DNA of 64,000 nucleotides from M3007 sp041160955 (lineage in GTDB: Bacteria; Bacteroidota; Bacteroidia; Chitinophagales; Saprospiraceae): contig JBEAVK010000087.1 of the NCBI GenBank assembly GCA_041160955.1, positions 33,310 to 97,309 on the forward strand, written 5' to 3'. The position numbers were made by a program, and so were the translations under genes. This document shows positions 7,788 to 16,211 of this stretch, piece after piece (position 1 is the stretch's first letter; each line of letters opens with the position of its first letter). The notes beneath the pieces were generated by a model, which was not told the DNA's origin, searched no databases, and saw only the letters and a list, made by a program, of their open reading frames with translations.

Positions 7788-7899
7788 AGATGGATCGTTG
7801 CGCGATACAATTATAGGACTTTCTTTTTGTTTTATTGACATTAAATTAAAAAATATACAATCCAAGCCTTATCTCCTTCCAGCGGCGTAAATCCCCCCA

Positions 7900-7907
7900 T
7901 ACCTTTG
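7900..7907 (+). promoter_or_regulatory. -7 box of the 7939 gene
   Basis: A perfect TACCTTTG, 31 bp before the ATG at 7939. No clear -33 element is seen. Confidence 0.5.
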
Positions 7908-7938
7908 TGTCATCAAAATAATTAAAACGACATTTATT

Positions 7939-8589
7939 ATGAAAAAGATCGCATTTTCTTTCGCTTTTGTATGCAGCACTTGTTTCGTGCTTTTTGGTCA
8001 ACAACAACCCACTTTTGTAGCCTATATCGGTAAGAACGTTGAGTCCGCCAATGAAAAATATTTGGGGCGCTACAATAATGAATATGATACACGAACACCT
8101 TTATTGAGCTTTTTTGCCTTTGTAATTACTGAGGGACAAGCAGATCCATTTGCAGGAGATTATGATAATGTAACCGAGCAACAAATCATCAACAAACGGA
8201 ATTATTCATTGGGCTGCCGCATTGGTGTAGGTGCTGAAAAGCGTGTTCAAGTAGGCATAAACACCAGCCATTTTGAATACGATATGACGCGCAACTGGGC
8301 ATCCGGTATTCAAACAAAAGATACCGAAAAGTTCACTACCATAATGACCGATGTGCAATATGCATGGTTGTGCCGTAACCAATTAACGTGTTATAGTGGT
8401 GCGGGTCTTGGTTTTACCAAGCACAACTACGAAAAAACAAGGGAAAAAAGTGCTGGTCAAAAAATGCACGCTGCTGGTCAGTTGACCGCTATCGGAGTGC
8501 GTTTTAATGCAGGCCCTGTGGGTGCACATATTGAATGTGGTGCTGGTGCACTTGGTATGTTCCGTGGTGGATTGAGTGTTGCATTCTAA
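7939..8589 (+). CDS. Secreted or outer-membrane protein of unknown function, beta-barrel-like
   Basis: A 216-residue protein with a cleavable signal peptide (MKKIAFSFAFVCSTCFVLFG, cleavage near FGQQ). The rest alternates polar and hydrophobic residues and is glycine-rich (YSLGCRIGVGAEKRVQVGI, SGAGLGFTKHNY, FRGGLSVAF). It ends in an aromatic residue, as small outer-membrane beta-barrels do. I do not recognise a named family. The ATG has a consensus promoter box 31 bp upstream. It stands alone, with a degenerate reading frame and a terminator downstream. Confidence 0.75.
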   Translation: MKKIAFSFAFVCSTCFVLFGQQQPTFVAYIGKNVESANEKYLGRYNNEYDTRTPLLSFFAFVITEGQADPFAGDYDNVTEQQIINKRNYSLGCRIGVGAEKRVQVGINTSHFEYDMTRNWASGIQTKDTEKFTTIMTDVQYAWLCRNQLTCYSGAGLGFTKHNYEKTREKSAGQKMHAAGQLTAIGVRFNAGPVGAHIECGAGALGMFRGGLSVAF

Positions 8590-8611
8590 AAATTGGTTGT
8601 TTCCGCTAAGG

Positions 8612-8746
8612 ATGCAGAGCATATCCAAGGAATACAGCCTCCTTGATGCGTATAAAGAAGTACTTGGACACAACACCTCATTTTGCTCCAAAGAATACTA
8701 CATTACTGCTCAACAGACTTTTAAAGATACCAAAGAGATCGTGTAA
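8612..8746 (+). CDS. Small ORF or gene remnant, 44 residues
   Basis: ATG 8612 to TAA 8746 encodes a 44-residue peptide (MQSISKEYSLLDAYKEVLGH...TFKDTKEIV) with normal amino-acid composition for a soluble protein. It starts 22 bp after the preceding gene and ends two bases before a terminator-like hairpin. No family is recognised. It could be a true small protein co-transcribed with the 7939 gene, or the tail of a decayed gene. Confidence 0.3.
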   Translation: MQSISKEYSLLDAYKEVLGHNTSFCSKEYYITAQQTFKDTKEIV

Positions 8747-8747
8747 A

Positions 8748-8782
8748 ATTGTCGGGGTGACAAAAAAAGTCGCCCCGACAAT
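8748..8782. terminator. Stem-loop terminator, possibly bidirectional
   Basis: ATTGTCGGGG (8748-8757) pairs with CCCCGACAAT (8773-8782), extended by GAC/GTC around a seven-A loop, with one wobble or mismatch position. On the minus strand the stem is followed by TTTTAC; on the plus strand there is no U-run. The rest of 8783-8964 shows nothing recognisable. Confidence 0.5.
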
Positions 8783-8964
8783 ATCCTAAATCCAATACCG
8801 TACAAACTTGAGTGCCTCAGTTAAATATAAATAATTTACAATGATCCAATTATCGGCATGACTTCGAGCCTAATATCGTCAGTTTAGCAAAATAGTAGCA
8901 GTATAGGCGAAAAAGACCAAGTTCAAAATACTAATTAACTATGTGTCCAAATAACTAACTCATT

Positions 8965-9507
8965 TTATCTAAGTTTTTGGTTGAGCGAATTATCGGGGCA
9001 AGCGATACATACTTCCCATTCTTCGTTATATACCGAAGCGTATTTGATCCTTAAATTGATTCTTTGTGTCCTTTTATTAAAGGCTGGGAATAGTTTTGCA
9101 TCGCGTTTGATACTTATCATCGCAATATCTGCGCCGACAGGTAGGAACTCCCCTGGATAGATTAAATCTTGGATAGCATCTTCCGATTCTGGACTCTCGC
9201 TAACCGATAATGAATCCGTAAATACCTTAAAACTTTCTACCGGCTTGCCATCAATTTCATAAATCACCTCCTGTATTACGGCAGGTCCTACACCATAATT
9301 GGCCACATGCAGCGCCCATTCAAAGGTGGAATCATTCAAATTGGTCTTATAATAGGGTCTTAAATGCGGCCATACCGAGGCATATTGCTGGTTTTTTTGC
9401 AACTGCATTTGATATACCGACAAAAATAGCGCGCAAAGGCTCACCAAAGCCGCCATGAGTGTTACGGGATTAATTTCTACCGATTTTCTTTTTTTCTCTT
9501 TTGTCAT
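8965..9507 (-). CDS. Membrane-anchored protein of unknown function
   Basis: A 180-residue protein: a basic N-terminus (MTKEKKRKSVEI), one transmembrane helix (about residues 14-34), then a short coiled stretch (YQMQLQKNQQYASVWPHLRP) and a beta-rich domain. The pattern of one helix followed by the Q-rich linker and WPHL is common among hypothetical proteins of this phylum, but no function is known to me. It is the last gene of the cinA operon, five bases after the DUF4230 gene, so it is probably translated from the same mRNA. Confidence 0.7.
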   Translation of the reverse strand: MTKEKKRKSVEINPVTLMAALVSLCALFLSVYQMQLQKNQQYASVWPHLRPYYKTNLNDSTFEWALHVANYGVGPAVIQEVIYEIDGKPVESFKVFTDSLSVSESPESEDAIQDLIYPGEFLPVGADIAMISIKRDAKLFPAFNKRTQRINLRIKYASVYNEEWEVCIACPDNSLNQKLR

Positions 9508-9512
9508 GGTAT

Positions 9513-10097
9513 TTATTGCCCTTTAGATTCTCCTACAATTTCCACCTTCCAGCCCGCACTTTCGATCATGGCCTTGAGCATATCGAGGGTTTTGCGGCCT
9601 TGTTCTTCTGCGGAGGGCAGCAGAGAGGTTTGCGCTTTTTCGCGGATAATTTGCTCAACGCGCTCGTTGATACGATTAAAATCCTGCGGTGAAAAAGACG
9701 TAAATACGCCTTCCGATATATCGTAATAGTCCACCTTATCATCAATGCTTAATATCGTAGCAGCAGGCAAGGGGCCTATGCGAATAATCTTATTCTGGGC
9801 ATCGGTTTCAATTTTTACTTTTTCCAAGTTGTACCCTGCCGATACAGTAGCCGCTACGCGTACCAACATTTTCTTTTCCCAAAAGAAGCTAAATGCACCT
9901 TCGTAATCGTTGTGGCTAAACAATTCTGAAAATTGGCCTTCCACAGTAACCAGTTTCATCACGGTGCGGATCCGCTCTAACATGACCTGTGCTTCTTCTG
10001 TAGGATTAGACTTTGGTTTAAAATAGTACCAACTGGCCCAGCCTCCCAGAAAAAAAATAAAAAGGATTGCCCCAATAAGGCTTATTCTATTAGACAT
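9513..10097 (-). CDS. DUF4230 family membrane-anchored protein
   Basis: A 194-residue protein with one N-terminal transmembrane helix (about residues 8-27) and a periplasmic or extracellular DUF4230 domain. The typical features are visible: ERIRTVMKLVTVEGQFSELF near the start of the domain, KMLVRVAATVSAGYNLEKVK in the middle and a C-terminal helix with EQGRKTLDMLKAMIESAGW. The function of the family is unknown. It begins five bases downstream of the cinA stop in the same orientation, so it belongs to that operon. Confidence 0.85.
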   Translation of the reverse strand: MSNRISLIGAILFIFFLGGWASWYYFKPKSNPTEEAQVMLERIRTVMKLVTVEGQFSELFSHNDYEGAFSFFWEKKMLVRVAATVSAGYNLEKVKIETDAQNKIIRIGPLPAATILSIDDKVDYYDISEGVFTSFSPQDFNRINERVEQIIREKAQTSLLPSAEEQGRKTLDMLKAMIESAGWKVEIVGESKGQ

Positions 10098-10102
10098 AGT
10101 AG

Positions 10103-11365
10103 TTATAGTTTATTATCTAAAAATTTGCGCACTAAATTGAGGGCATAAGTACCCGTTAATTCGATATTTTTCCGCCGGTCGCGGCCAAAAATATACTTTG
10201 CCGCCACTGTTTTGTCTTTGCTGGCGACAGCCATCCATACGGTACCAACTGGTTTTTCGGGCGTACCACCACTAGGCCCCGCAATACCCGATACTGCCAC
10301 GGCTATATCTACGTTCAAGGCCGATAAAGCACCTTCTGCCATAGATCTTACACAAGCTTCGCTTACCGCCCCTTCCGATGCCAATAGCGCGGCCGGTACG
10401 CCAAGTTTTTCTTGCTTCATTTCGTAAGAATAAGCCACAATAGCCCCAGGGAAATAAGCCGACGCACCAGGCACTTCGGTAATAAGGTGTGCAATATAGC
10501 CTCCAGTGCAACTTTCGGCCGTACCTATTTGCCAATTGCGCGCTAACAGTTTTTGCCCCACTACTTGCGCCAGCGTCTCTTCTTCTCGACCAAACACCAA
10601 ATCCGGTATAATCGCCTCCATTTCGGCTATTTTTGTATCCAATTCTGCTGCTAACAGGGCTTCTGAATCGGGTGTTACAGTACCCTCCCATACACCAGTC
10701 AGGCGTAAGCGCACCTGTCCAAGTCCGGGTAAATAAGCGATTTTTAAATGAGGCGGCAGGTTGCGTTCAAAATCTTCGATCCGCTTTTCAATATTGGTTT
10801 CGCCTTCTCCCGCAGTAAGCAAGGTACGGTGCGCAATAGGGCGCGATTGAAACCGCTCGGTCAGCCGTGGTATTACCTCATGGGTCATCAGGTATTCCAT
10901 TTCGAAGGGGACACCTGGTAATGCGATATATACTTTATCGTTTTTTTCGAACCACATACCCGGCGCTGTACCCACTTTATTGGTCAAAATGGTCGCTTTA
11001 TCGGGCAAAGTAGCCTGGTCGCGCATGGTATGAGGTACAGGGCGTTTTATTTTCACAAAATAACCTTCGATACGGCTATAAGTTGGCTCGTGAAAAACCA
11101 TGTCGGACTCAAATATTTCCGCTAATATTTTTTTGGTGATATCGTCCTTTGTCGGCCCCAAGCCCCCCGTCATAATCACCACATCGGCTTGTTGTTCGGC
11201 GTGCGCAATACCATTTCGGATGGCATCCCCTGTATCGCCTACACTGCTTCTGCTGGTGACTCGTATGCCTTTTAGGTTGAGTTCGCGCCCCATCCAAGAA
11301 GAATTAGTATCGATGATTTGGCCAATGAGTATTTCATCGCCTATGGTTAACAGATGTGCCGTCAT
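10103..11365 (-). CDS. cinA: CinA family protein: nicotinamide-nucleotide amidohydrolase with molybdopterin-binding-like domain
   Basis: A 420-residue protein with the two-domain CinA layout. Residues about 4-170 form the MoCF-biosynthesis-like domain (LLTIGDEILIGQIIDTNSSW, MTGGLGPTKDDITK). Residues about 258-415 form the PncC-type NMN deamidase domain (GTAESCTGGYIAHLIT, VSGIAGPSGGTPEKPVGTVW). Such proteins recycle nicotinamide mononucleotide in NAD metabolism and may hydrolyse ADP-ribose; the competence name is historical. A TATATTTG box on the minus strand (11446-11453) gives a probable operon promoter with a leader of about 75 nt. The two following genes are spaced five bases apart. Confidence 0.96.
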   Translation of the reverse strand: MTAHLLTIGDEILIGQIIDTNSSWMGRELNLKGIRVTSRSSVGDTGDAIRNGIAHAEQQADVVIMTGGLGPTKDDITKKILAEIFESDMVFHEPTYSRIEGYFVKIKRPVPHTMRDQATLPDKATILTNKVGTAPGMWFEKNDKVYIALPGVPFEMEYLMTHEVIPRLTERFQSRPIAHRTLLTAGEGETNIEKRIEDFERNLPPHLKIAYLPGLGQVRLRLTGVWEGTVTPDSEALLAAELDTKIAEMEAIIPDLVFGREEETLAQVVGQKLLARNWQIGTAESCTGGYIAHLITEVPGASAYFPGAIVAYSYEMKQEKLGVPAALLASEGAVSEACVRSMAEGALSALNVDIAVAVSGIAGPSGGTPEKPVGTVWMAVASKDKTVAAKYIFGRDRRKNIELTGTYALNLVRKFLDNKL

Positions 11366-11445
11366 GTTTGTATAAATAGGCTATTTGCCTTATCGTAAAT
11401 TGAATAATTACCTTGAACCACGCCTCGGAGTCCTAAAAAGAGGTG

Positions 11446-11453
11446 CAAATATA
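11446..11453 (-). promoter_or_regulatory. -7 box for the cinA operon
   Basis: A perfect TATATTTG on the minus strand, about 80 bp upstream of the cinA ATG, read towards it. Confidence 0.45.
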
Positions 11454-11609
11454 CAGCCAAAATACATACCTCAAATGAATATATTCGATTGGAGTAAGTG
11501 GCTGATTATCATTTTAATAAAATTTGGTAAAATTGTTTATTCAAAACAATAAAGTTAAGATATACTTTTTTGCCAAACTTTTTTTTAAAAAACAACGTTA
11601 CGACTAAGT

Positions 11610-11699
11610 TAACTTTGTTAATTGGCTCTATTTGCCACGTATAACATTTTCTCCAGTTTTTTGCGGGGAAGTACTGTAAGAGTACTTCCCCGTTGTTTG
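11610..11699 (+). ncRNA. Candidate short RNA or leader with terminator hairpin
   Basis: A TAACTTTG -7 box (11610-11617) is followed about 45 bp later by a perfect 12-bp hairpin (11664-11675 with 11681-11692, loop GTAAG) and a T-rich tail (TTGTTTGTT). No ATG lies between them. The predicted transcript starts near 11622 and is about 75 nt. It could be a small RNA or an attenuated leader of the PD40 gene that starts at 11817. The remaining bases of the 11366-11816 gap are AT-rich with nothing else recognised. Confidence 0.35.
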
Positions 11700-11816
11700 T
11701 TAAGTTAACGTACCTCAAAAGATATAAAATTGACTAAAAACTGACTGAATTGTTAGGTTTAATTACTAATCTTGCGCCGATTTTATAAAAACATTATCGC
11801 AAAACAACATTATTCT

Positions 11817-12908
11817 ATGCAATTACTCAGTCGTACTTTTATTTTATGCGCGTTATTGAGCGCAAATATGCTATCCGCACAAAAACCAGAGGCTACCCCA
11901 ACTACTAAACCTACCGTGGAGGAAAAGGTGCATTTAAAAAATATTCGCCAAATCACTTTTGGTGGTGATAATGCGGAAGCCTATTGGAGTCCAAACAGCA
12001 AATTCCTTACTTTTCAGAGCAATAACCCTAAATGGGGACTACAATGCGATCAAATATTTAGGATTGATGTGGATAAAGCGGCTAATAACCCCGCCTATCG
12101 CCCAAAGCCCATTAGTACCATGAAAGGCCGTACTACTTGCTCCTTTTTTATGCCCAATGGAAAGGATATTCTTTACGCCAGTACGCACGAAGGCAGCGCC
12201 TCTTGCCCACACACGGGTAATTTGCGCGAAGGAGGTAAGTATTTATGGCCTATTTTTGATACTTATGATATATTTGTAGCCAATAAAAAAGGTAAATTGA
12301 TCAAACAATTGACCAATTCAAAAGGCTATGACGCAGAGGCCGTGGTAAGTCCAAAGGGAGACAAAATTGTATTTACCAGCGATCGCTCTGGTGACCTGGA
12401 ACTATGGATTATGGATACCGATGGCTCCAATCAAAAACAAATTACGACCGGACTAGGCTACGATGGTGGCGCGTTTTTCTCCGCCGATGGCAAACAATTG
12501 GTATTTCGTGCGAGCCGCCCAACTACCGAAGCCGAGATCAAAGAGTACAAAGATTATTTGGCCAAAGGGCTGGTAGCACCCACTAATATGGAAATTTATA
12601 CGGTAAATGTAGATGGCACTAACCTGAAGCAAATCACCAAATTAGGTAAGGCTAATTGGGCGCCTTATTTTCATCCCGATGGTAAAAAAATTATTTTCTC
12701 CAGCAACCACCACGCCGCACGCGGATATGATTTTCAGTTGTACATGATTAACATAGATGGTACGGGGCTTACCCAACTTACAACGGAAAGTATTTTCAAT
12801 GCTTTTGCTATGTTTTCTCCCGATGGCAAAAAATTAGTATTCTGTAGCAACCGCGATAATGGTGGCGGGCGTGATACCAATGTGTTTGTGGCAGATTGGG
12901 TGGATTAG
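11817..12908 (+). CDS. Secreted TolB-like PD40 beta-propeller protein
   Basis: A 363-residue exported protein. The signal peptide (MQLLSRTFILCALLSANMLS, cleavage near LSAQ) fixes the start at ATG 11817 and not at the upstream TTG in the same frame. The mature part has WD40-like PD40 repeats: AYWSPNSKFLTFQSN, VVSPKGDKIVFTSDRSGDLE, FFSADGKQLVFRASR, YFHPDGKKIIFSSNHHA and MFSPDGKKLVFCSNRDN. Each is followed by a strand of the form ElyvmdtDG. This is the fold of TolB and of dipeptidyl-peptidase propellers, but there is no peptidase domain, so a periplasmic scaffold or binding role is the safest call. Confidence 0.88.
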   Translation: MQLLSRTFILCALLSANMLSAQKPEATPTTKPTVEEKVHLKNIRQITFGGDNAEAYWSPNSKFLTFQSNNPKWGLQCDQIFRIDVDKAANNPAYRPKPISTMKGRTTCSFFMPNGKDILYASTHEGSASCPHTGNLREGGKYLWPIFDTYDIFVANKKGKLIKQLTNSKGYDAEAVVSPKGDKIVFTSDRSGDLELWIMDTDGSNQKQITTGLGYDGGAFFSADGKQLVFRASRPTTEAEIKEYKDYLAKGLVAPTNMEIYTVNVDGTNLKQITKLGKANWAPYFHPDGKKIIFSSNHHAARGYDFQLYMINIDGTGLTQLTTESIFNAFAMFSPDGKKLVFCSNRDNGGGRDTNVFVADWVD

Positions 12909-13012
12909 TACCCCCTTTCCCCCCATTACGGCTGTAAAAAGCGCATTGCAGGAAATAAAAAACGCCAACTGCATCCTTTGCAAAAATAAAGTGACACTAG
13001 GTCTGGTGGATA

Positions 13013-13058
13013 GATGGTTGACCTACTGAACTTATCTATGTTCAGTAGGCCAACCATC
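13013..13058. repeat. Long hairpin with 19-bp arms
   Basis: Bases 13013-13031 pair with 13040-13058 with a single mismatch, loop TTATCTAT. The arms are followed by A-rich DNA on the plus strand (13059-13090), so a U-run is absent in that direction. It lies between the PD40 gene and the DnaA-box cluster. Confidence 0.7.
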
Positions 13059-13330
13059 AATAAAAACAAAAAAAATCCAAACAAAAAATAGTATCTTTGT
13101 GTGTCAAAATCAATTTAAAAAAAGTTGTCCACATCTAGTAAAAAGTAGGCTAGCAACAGGATTTTTCTTTAAAATTTTATGCTAACTACCTATTATTCAC
13201 CCACTTAACCTAGGCTTAACATTGTAGGTGCAATGTGGACAAACAGTGTGGAAAACCAATAATTCATGTGAGTAACCCACTTTATTCCCGTAGTTATCAA
13301 CATTTCAACTTGGCTTTTCCACAGAAAAAG
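13059..13330. other. oriC: Candidate chromosomal replication origin (DnaA-box cluster plus AT-rich segment)
   Basis: Six sequences close to the DnaA box TTATNCACA lie within 200 bp: TTGTCCACA (13125-13133), TTATTCACC (13193-13201), TGTGGACAA (13234-13242, minus), TGTGGAAAA (13247-13255, minus), TTATCAACA (13294-13302) and TTTTCCACA (13315-13323). An A/T-rich segment (13059-13124) adjoins them and could be the unwinding element. The cluster sits directly upstream of dnaB. No dnaA or dnaN gene is in the window, so the region could instead be a DnaA-controlled regulatory region of dnaB. Confidence 0.5.
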
Positions 13331-13375
13331 CATCAATACGGATTGTTTTGAAAGCGGGAAGTACCAAATTCGTGC

Positions 13376-13383
13376 TATATTTG
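13376..13383 (+). promoter_or_regulatory. -7 box of dnaB, four bases from the start codon
   Basis: A perfect TATATTTG ends four bases before the dnaB ATG, so the predicted transcription start coincides with the A of the start codon. No good -33 match is seen. Confidence 0.45.
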
Positions 13384-13387
13384 CAAA

Positions 13388-14923
13388 ATGACAGAAGAAT
13401 ATTCAAAATCAGATCAACAAGGTAATTCGAGCCGAAAAGGTAAGCAGAACTCCGCTCGGCAAAACGCCGAAGGACTATCTACTTATGTGTTCGGGAAAGT
13501 ACAACCACAAGCACTCCAACTAGAAGAAGCGGTACTGGGGGCTTTAATGCTTGATCGGGAGGCATTGCCAGTGGTGATGGATATTCTGCGTTCGGATAGC
13601 TTTTATCTTGAGGCACACCAGCATATTTATAAGTCGGTAATTAAACTGTTCGAGCGTTCCAATCCTGTCGATTTATTGACCGTAACCGAGGAATTGCGCA
13701 AAAGCGGAGACTTGGAAAAAGTAGGTGGCCCCTATTACTTGGTAGAACTGACGAATCGCGTAGCATCAGCGGCCAATATCGAATTTCATGCTCGTATTAT
13801 TGCACAGAAACATATCCAACGCGAACTGATCCGTGTCAGCACGGGTATTATCAAGGATGCATACGAGGATACGACCGATGTTTTTGACCTGCTTGATGAT
13901 GCCGAAAAAGGGTTATTTGGTATTACCCAAAATAACTTGAGCAGGAGTTACGAATCCATGGACACGCTGGCGAGTAAGGTACTCAAACAAATTGAGGAAA
14001 TGTCGCAAAAAGCCGATGGCCTCACAGGGGTTCCCACCGGTTTTACGGATCTGGATCGGCTCACTTCGGGGTGGCAACCCTCTGATTTAATTATCCTTGC
14101 TGCACGCCCCGGTATGGGTAAAACCAGTATGGTATTGGCTATGACCCTCAATGCTGCTAAGGATTTTGGTAAACCAGTTGCGCTGTTTTCGCTGGAAATG
14201 GGTAGCACACAATTGGTTTCCCGTTTGATCTCCATGGAAGCCGAAATACAGGGCTCCAAAATGCGGAACGGCAAACTGGAAGATTGGGAATGGCAGCAAC
14301 TCCAAAAAACGGTGGATACCCTGTCTAGGGTGCCTATTTTTATAGATGACACACCTGGTATTAATATCTTTGAGTTGCGCGCCAAATGCCGCCGACTCAA
14401 AATGCAGCACAATATCCAAATGGTGATTATTGACTACCTGCAATTGATGACAGGTTCTTCCGAGGGCAAAAACACCAACCGCGAACAAGAAATTTCGGGT
14501 ATTTCACGCGCATTGAAAAACATGGCGAAGGAACTGAGCGTGCCTGTTATTGCGCTCTCTCAATTGAGCCGTGCCGTAGAAACCCGTGGCGGGAACAAAC
14601 GCCCACAATTGAGTGACTTGCGTGAATCTGGTGCCATTGAGCAGGATGCTGATATTGTTTCCTTTATTTATCGCCCAGAGTACTATGGTATTTTGGAAGA
14701 CGAAGAAGGCCAAAGTTTGAAAAGTGTAGCCGAATTTATAGTGGCCAAACACAGGAATGGCGCACTGGATACCGTAAAAATTAAGTTTACAGATACTTTT
14801 GCCAAATTTTCTAACCTCGACGATCCTTCCTTCTCGGGCAGTATGGAAAGTTCTTTGTCTGGGCCATTTACGCCATCTACGTCCATACCTTCCCGTATGA
14901 ACGACGAAGATATTCCATTTTAA
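13388..14923 (+). CDS. dnaB: Replicative DNA helicase
   Basis: DnaB unwinds duplex DNA at the replication fork as a homohexamer and recruits primase. The N-terminal helical domain (about residues 35-140, QLEEAVLGALMLDREALP) is followed by the RecA-like motor: Walker A ARPGMGKTSM (about 237-246), Walker B VIIDYLQLM (about 345-353), then LSQLSRAVETRGGNKRPQLS and LRESGAIEQDADIVSF. The 511-residue length is normal. No intein or insertion is present. The last residues are NDEDIPF, very like the acidic tip of single-stranded DNA-binding protein. A DnaA-box cluster lies directly upstream. A weak hairpin follows the stop (14933-14953). Confidence 0.97.
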   Translation: MTEEYSKSDQQGNSSRKGKQNSARQNAEGLSTYVFGKVQPQALQLEEAVLGALMLDREALPVVMDILRSDSFYLEAHQHIYKSVIKLFERSNPVDLLTVTEELRKSGDLEKVGGPYYLVELTNRVASAANIEFHARIIAQKHIQRELIRVSTGIIKDAYEDTTDVFDLLDDAEKGLFGITQNNLSRSYESMDTLASKVLKQIEEMSQKADGLTGVPTGFTDLDRLTSGWQPSDLIILAARPGMGKTSMVLAMTLNAAKDFGKPVALFSLEMGSTQLVSRLISMEAEIQGSKMRNGKLEDWEWQQLQKTVDTLSRVPIFIDDTPGINIFELRAKCRRLKMQHNIQMVIIDYLQLMTGSSEGKNTNREQEISGISRALKNMAKELSVPVIALSQLSRAVETRGGNKRPQLSDLRESGAIEQDADIVSFIYRPEYYGILEDEEGQSLKSVAEFIVAKHRNGALDTVKIKFTDTFAKFSNLDDPSFSGSMESSLSGPFTPSTSIPSRMNDEDIPF

Positions 14924-15077
14924 TCTACAAAACACACCAAATATTACGGTGTGCTGCACCTTTTATATGAAAACGTTGTAGTATCAAGCAACCCTATTGG
15001 AATAAAGGGATAATCTATTCAAATGTTAGGTTTAGGCTAAATTTTAAGTTTATAGGCTGTATTCGGTTCATCATTTG

Positions 15078-15085
15078 TATCTTTG
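15078..15085 (+). promoter_or_regulatory. -7 box that limits the alkaline phosphatase start
   Basis: A perfect TATCTTTG; transcription would start near 15091. Start codons at or before this point are therefore excluded. Confidence 0.5.
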
Positions 15086-15113
15086 CGGAAATTTGACATA
15101 TCAAAATACAGCA

Positions 15114-16211
15114 TTGAACCTAATACTAAAGATAGTTTTAATTCTTTCTGCAGCCTGCTTTTTGGGTGCAATGACTTTTGGCGTTTCACCCAAAACAGCC
15201 AAGCGTCCTAAAAATATTATTTTTATGGTGGGCGATGGAATGGGTTTAGGCCAAATCACAGCCTCCATGTACGCGCAGCGGAACAAGACTGTTTTTGATC
15301 GGTTTCCGGTAACTGGTTTAATGACAACGCACTCCTCCAATCACTTGATTACCGATTCAGGTGCTGGGGCAACCGCTTTTTCTTGTGGTTGCAAAACTTT
15401 TAATGGCGCAATAGGTGTTAATGCGAAGAAAAAACCCTGCCCAACATTATTGGAAACAGCAGATTCACTGGGTATGTCCACTGGTATTGTGGTGACATGT
15501 AGCATTACCCACGCCACGCCTGCTTCCTTTTATGCGCATGTATCCGAACGTTCCAATATGGAGGATATAGCGGTGTGGTTGGTACAAAATCGTATTGATT
15601 TTTTGATAGGTGGCGGCGGCAAGTATTTTAACAAACGCACCAAAGATAAAAGGAATCTGGTGCAGGAGATGGAAAAAACAGGCTATCAAATATCCACAAA
15701 CCGTTATGATTCTGTTCCCAAAATACCAGCGGCTGATCGTCCATTTTTTTGGATTACCTCCAACGAAGAACCACCATCGGCATTGAAAGGGCGTACTTTT
15801 TTACCTGAAATGACGCAAGAAGGGATTCCTTTTATTCAAAAACGCGATAATAACCGTGGGTTTTTTATGGTGGTAGAAGGTTCGCAGATTGATTGGGCCG
15901 GACATAGCAACGATAAACTAACACTCATTGCAGAAATGGCAGATTTTGAAATGGCCGTTTCCCATGCTTTGGATTTTGCTAAAAAAGATGGCGAAACATT
16001 AGTCGTTGTTACAGCCGACCACGAAACAGGCGGTATGGCTATTATTCAAGGCTCTAATTTGGACTCTTTGGATCTTAAATTCACAAGTAAAGGCCATACA
16101 GCATCTACAATTCCTGTATTTGCTTATGGCCCTGGTGCCGATTTTTTTAACGGTGTCTATGATAACACAGATATTTTTTATAGAATAAAAAAAGCAATGG
16201 GGTGGAATTAA
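15114..16211 (+). CDS. Secreted alkaline phosphatase (PhoA-type)
   Basis: The enzyme hydrolyses phosphomonoesters outside the cytoplasm using two zinc ions and one magnesium. Conserved sites are visible: VGDGMGLGQIT (first metal site), DSGAGATAFSCG (nucleophile Ser region, DSGAGAT), EGSQIDWAGH (metal ligands) and TADHETGGM (metal His). The frame is open upstream to 15075, but a TATCTTTG box at 15078-15085 means that translation must start later. TTG 15114 gives a good signal peptide (MNLILKIVLILSAACFLGAM) and 365 residues. The stop overlaps an 8-bp hairpin (16207-16230) followed by T-rich DNA. No Pho-type operator was recognised. Confidence 0.93.
   Translation: MNLILKIVLILSAACFLGAMTFGVSPKTAKRPKNIIFMVGDGMGLGQITASMYAQRNKTVFDRFPVTGLMTTHSSNHLITDSGAGATAFSCGCKTFNGAIGVNAKKKPCPTLLETADSLGMSTGIVVTCSITHATPASFYAHVSERSNMEDIAVWLVQNRIDFLIGGGGKYFNKRTKDKRNLVQEMEKTGYQISTNRYDSVPKIPAADRPFFWITSNEEPPSALKGRTFLPEMTQEGIPFIQKRDNNRGFFMVVEGSQIDWAGHSNDKLTLIAEMADFEMAVSHALDFAKKDGETLVVVTADHETGGMAIIQGSNLDSLDLKFTSKGHTASTIPVFAYGPGADFFNGVYDNTDIFYRIKKAMGWN

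Larger units (their letters stand above)
6721..7938. other. 1.2-kb gene-free region with promoter, candidate ncRNA, serial terminators and palindromic repeats
   Basis: No credible protein-coding gene is visible. On the plus strand there is a strong promoter (6950-6981), an ATG-free transcribed candidate (6987-7230) ending in a terminator, and two further terminators (7254-7295 and 7351-7384). On the minus strand there is a terminator-like hairpin (7520-7537, followed by a T-rich run down to about 7505). Three REP-like palindromes lie at 7672-7787. A 15-base sequence is repeated directly at 6858-6872 and 7058-7072, exactly 200 bp apart. Short ORFs on the minus strand here look accidental. Confidence 0.6.

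Noticed and set aside
7563..7865. 100-residue minus-strand ORF in the 6.7-7.9 kb gap
   Set aside because: It is built from the REP-like palindromes and has no family resemblance; a minus-strand terminator downstream is suggestive but not enough.
11509..11718. 69-residue minus-strand ORF upstream of the PD40 gene
   Set aside because: Low-complexity Lys/Phe-rich translation of AT-rich DNA across a hairpin.
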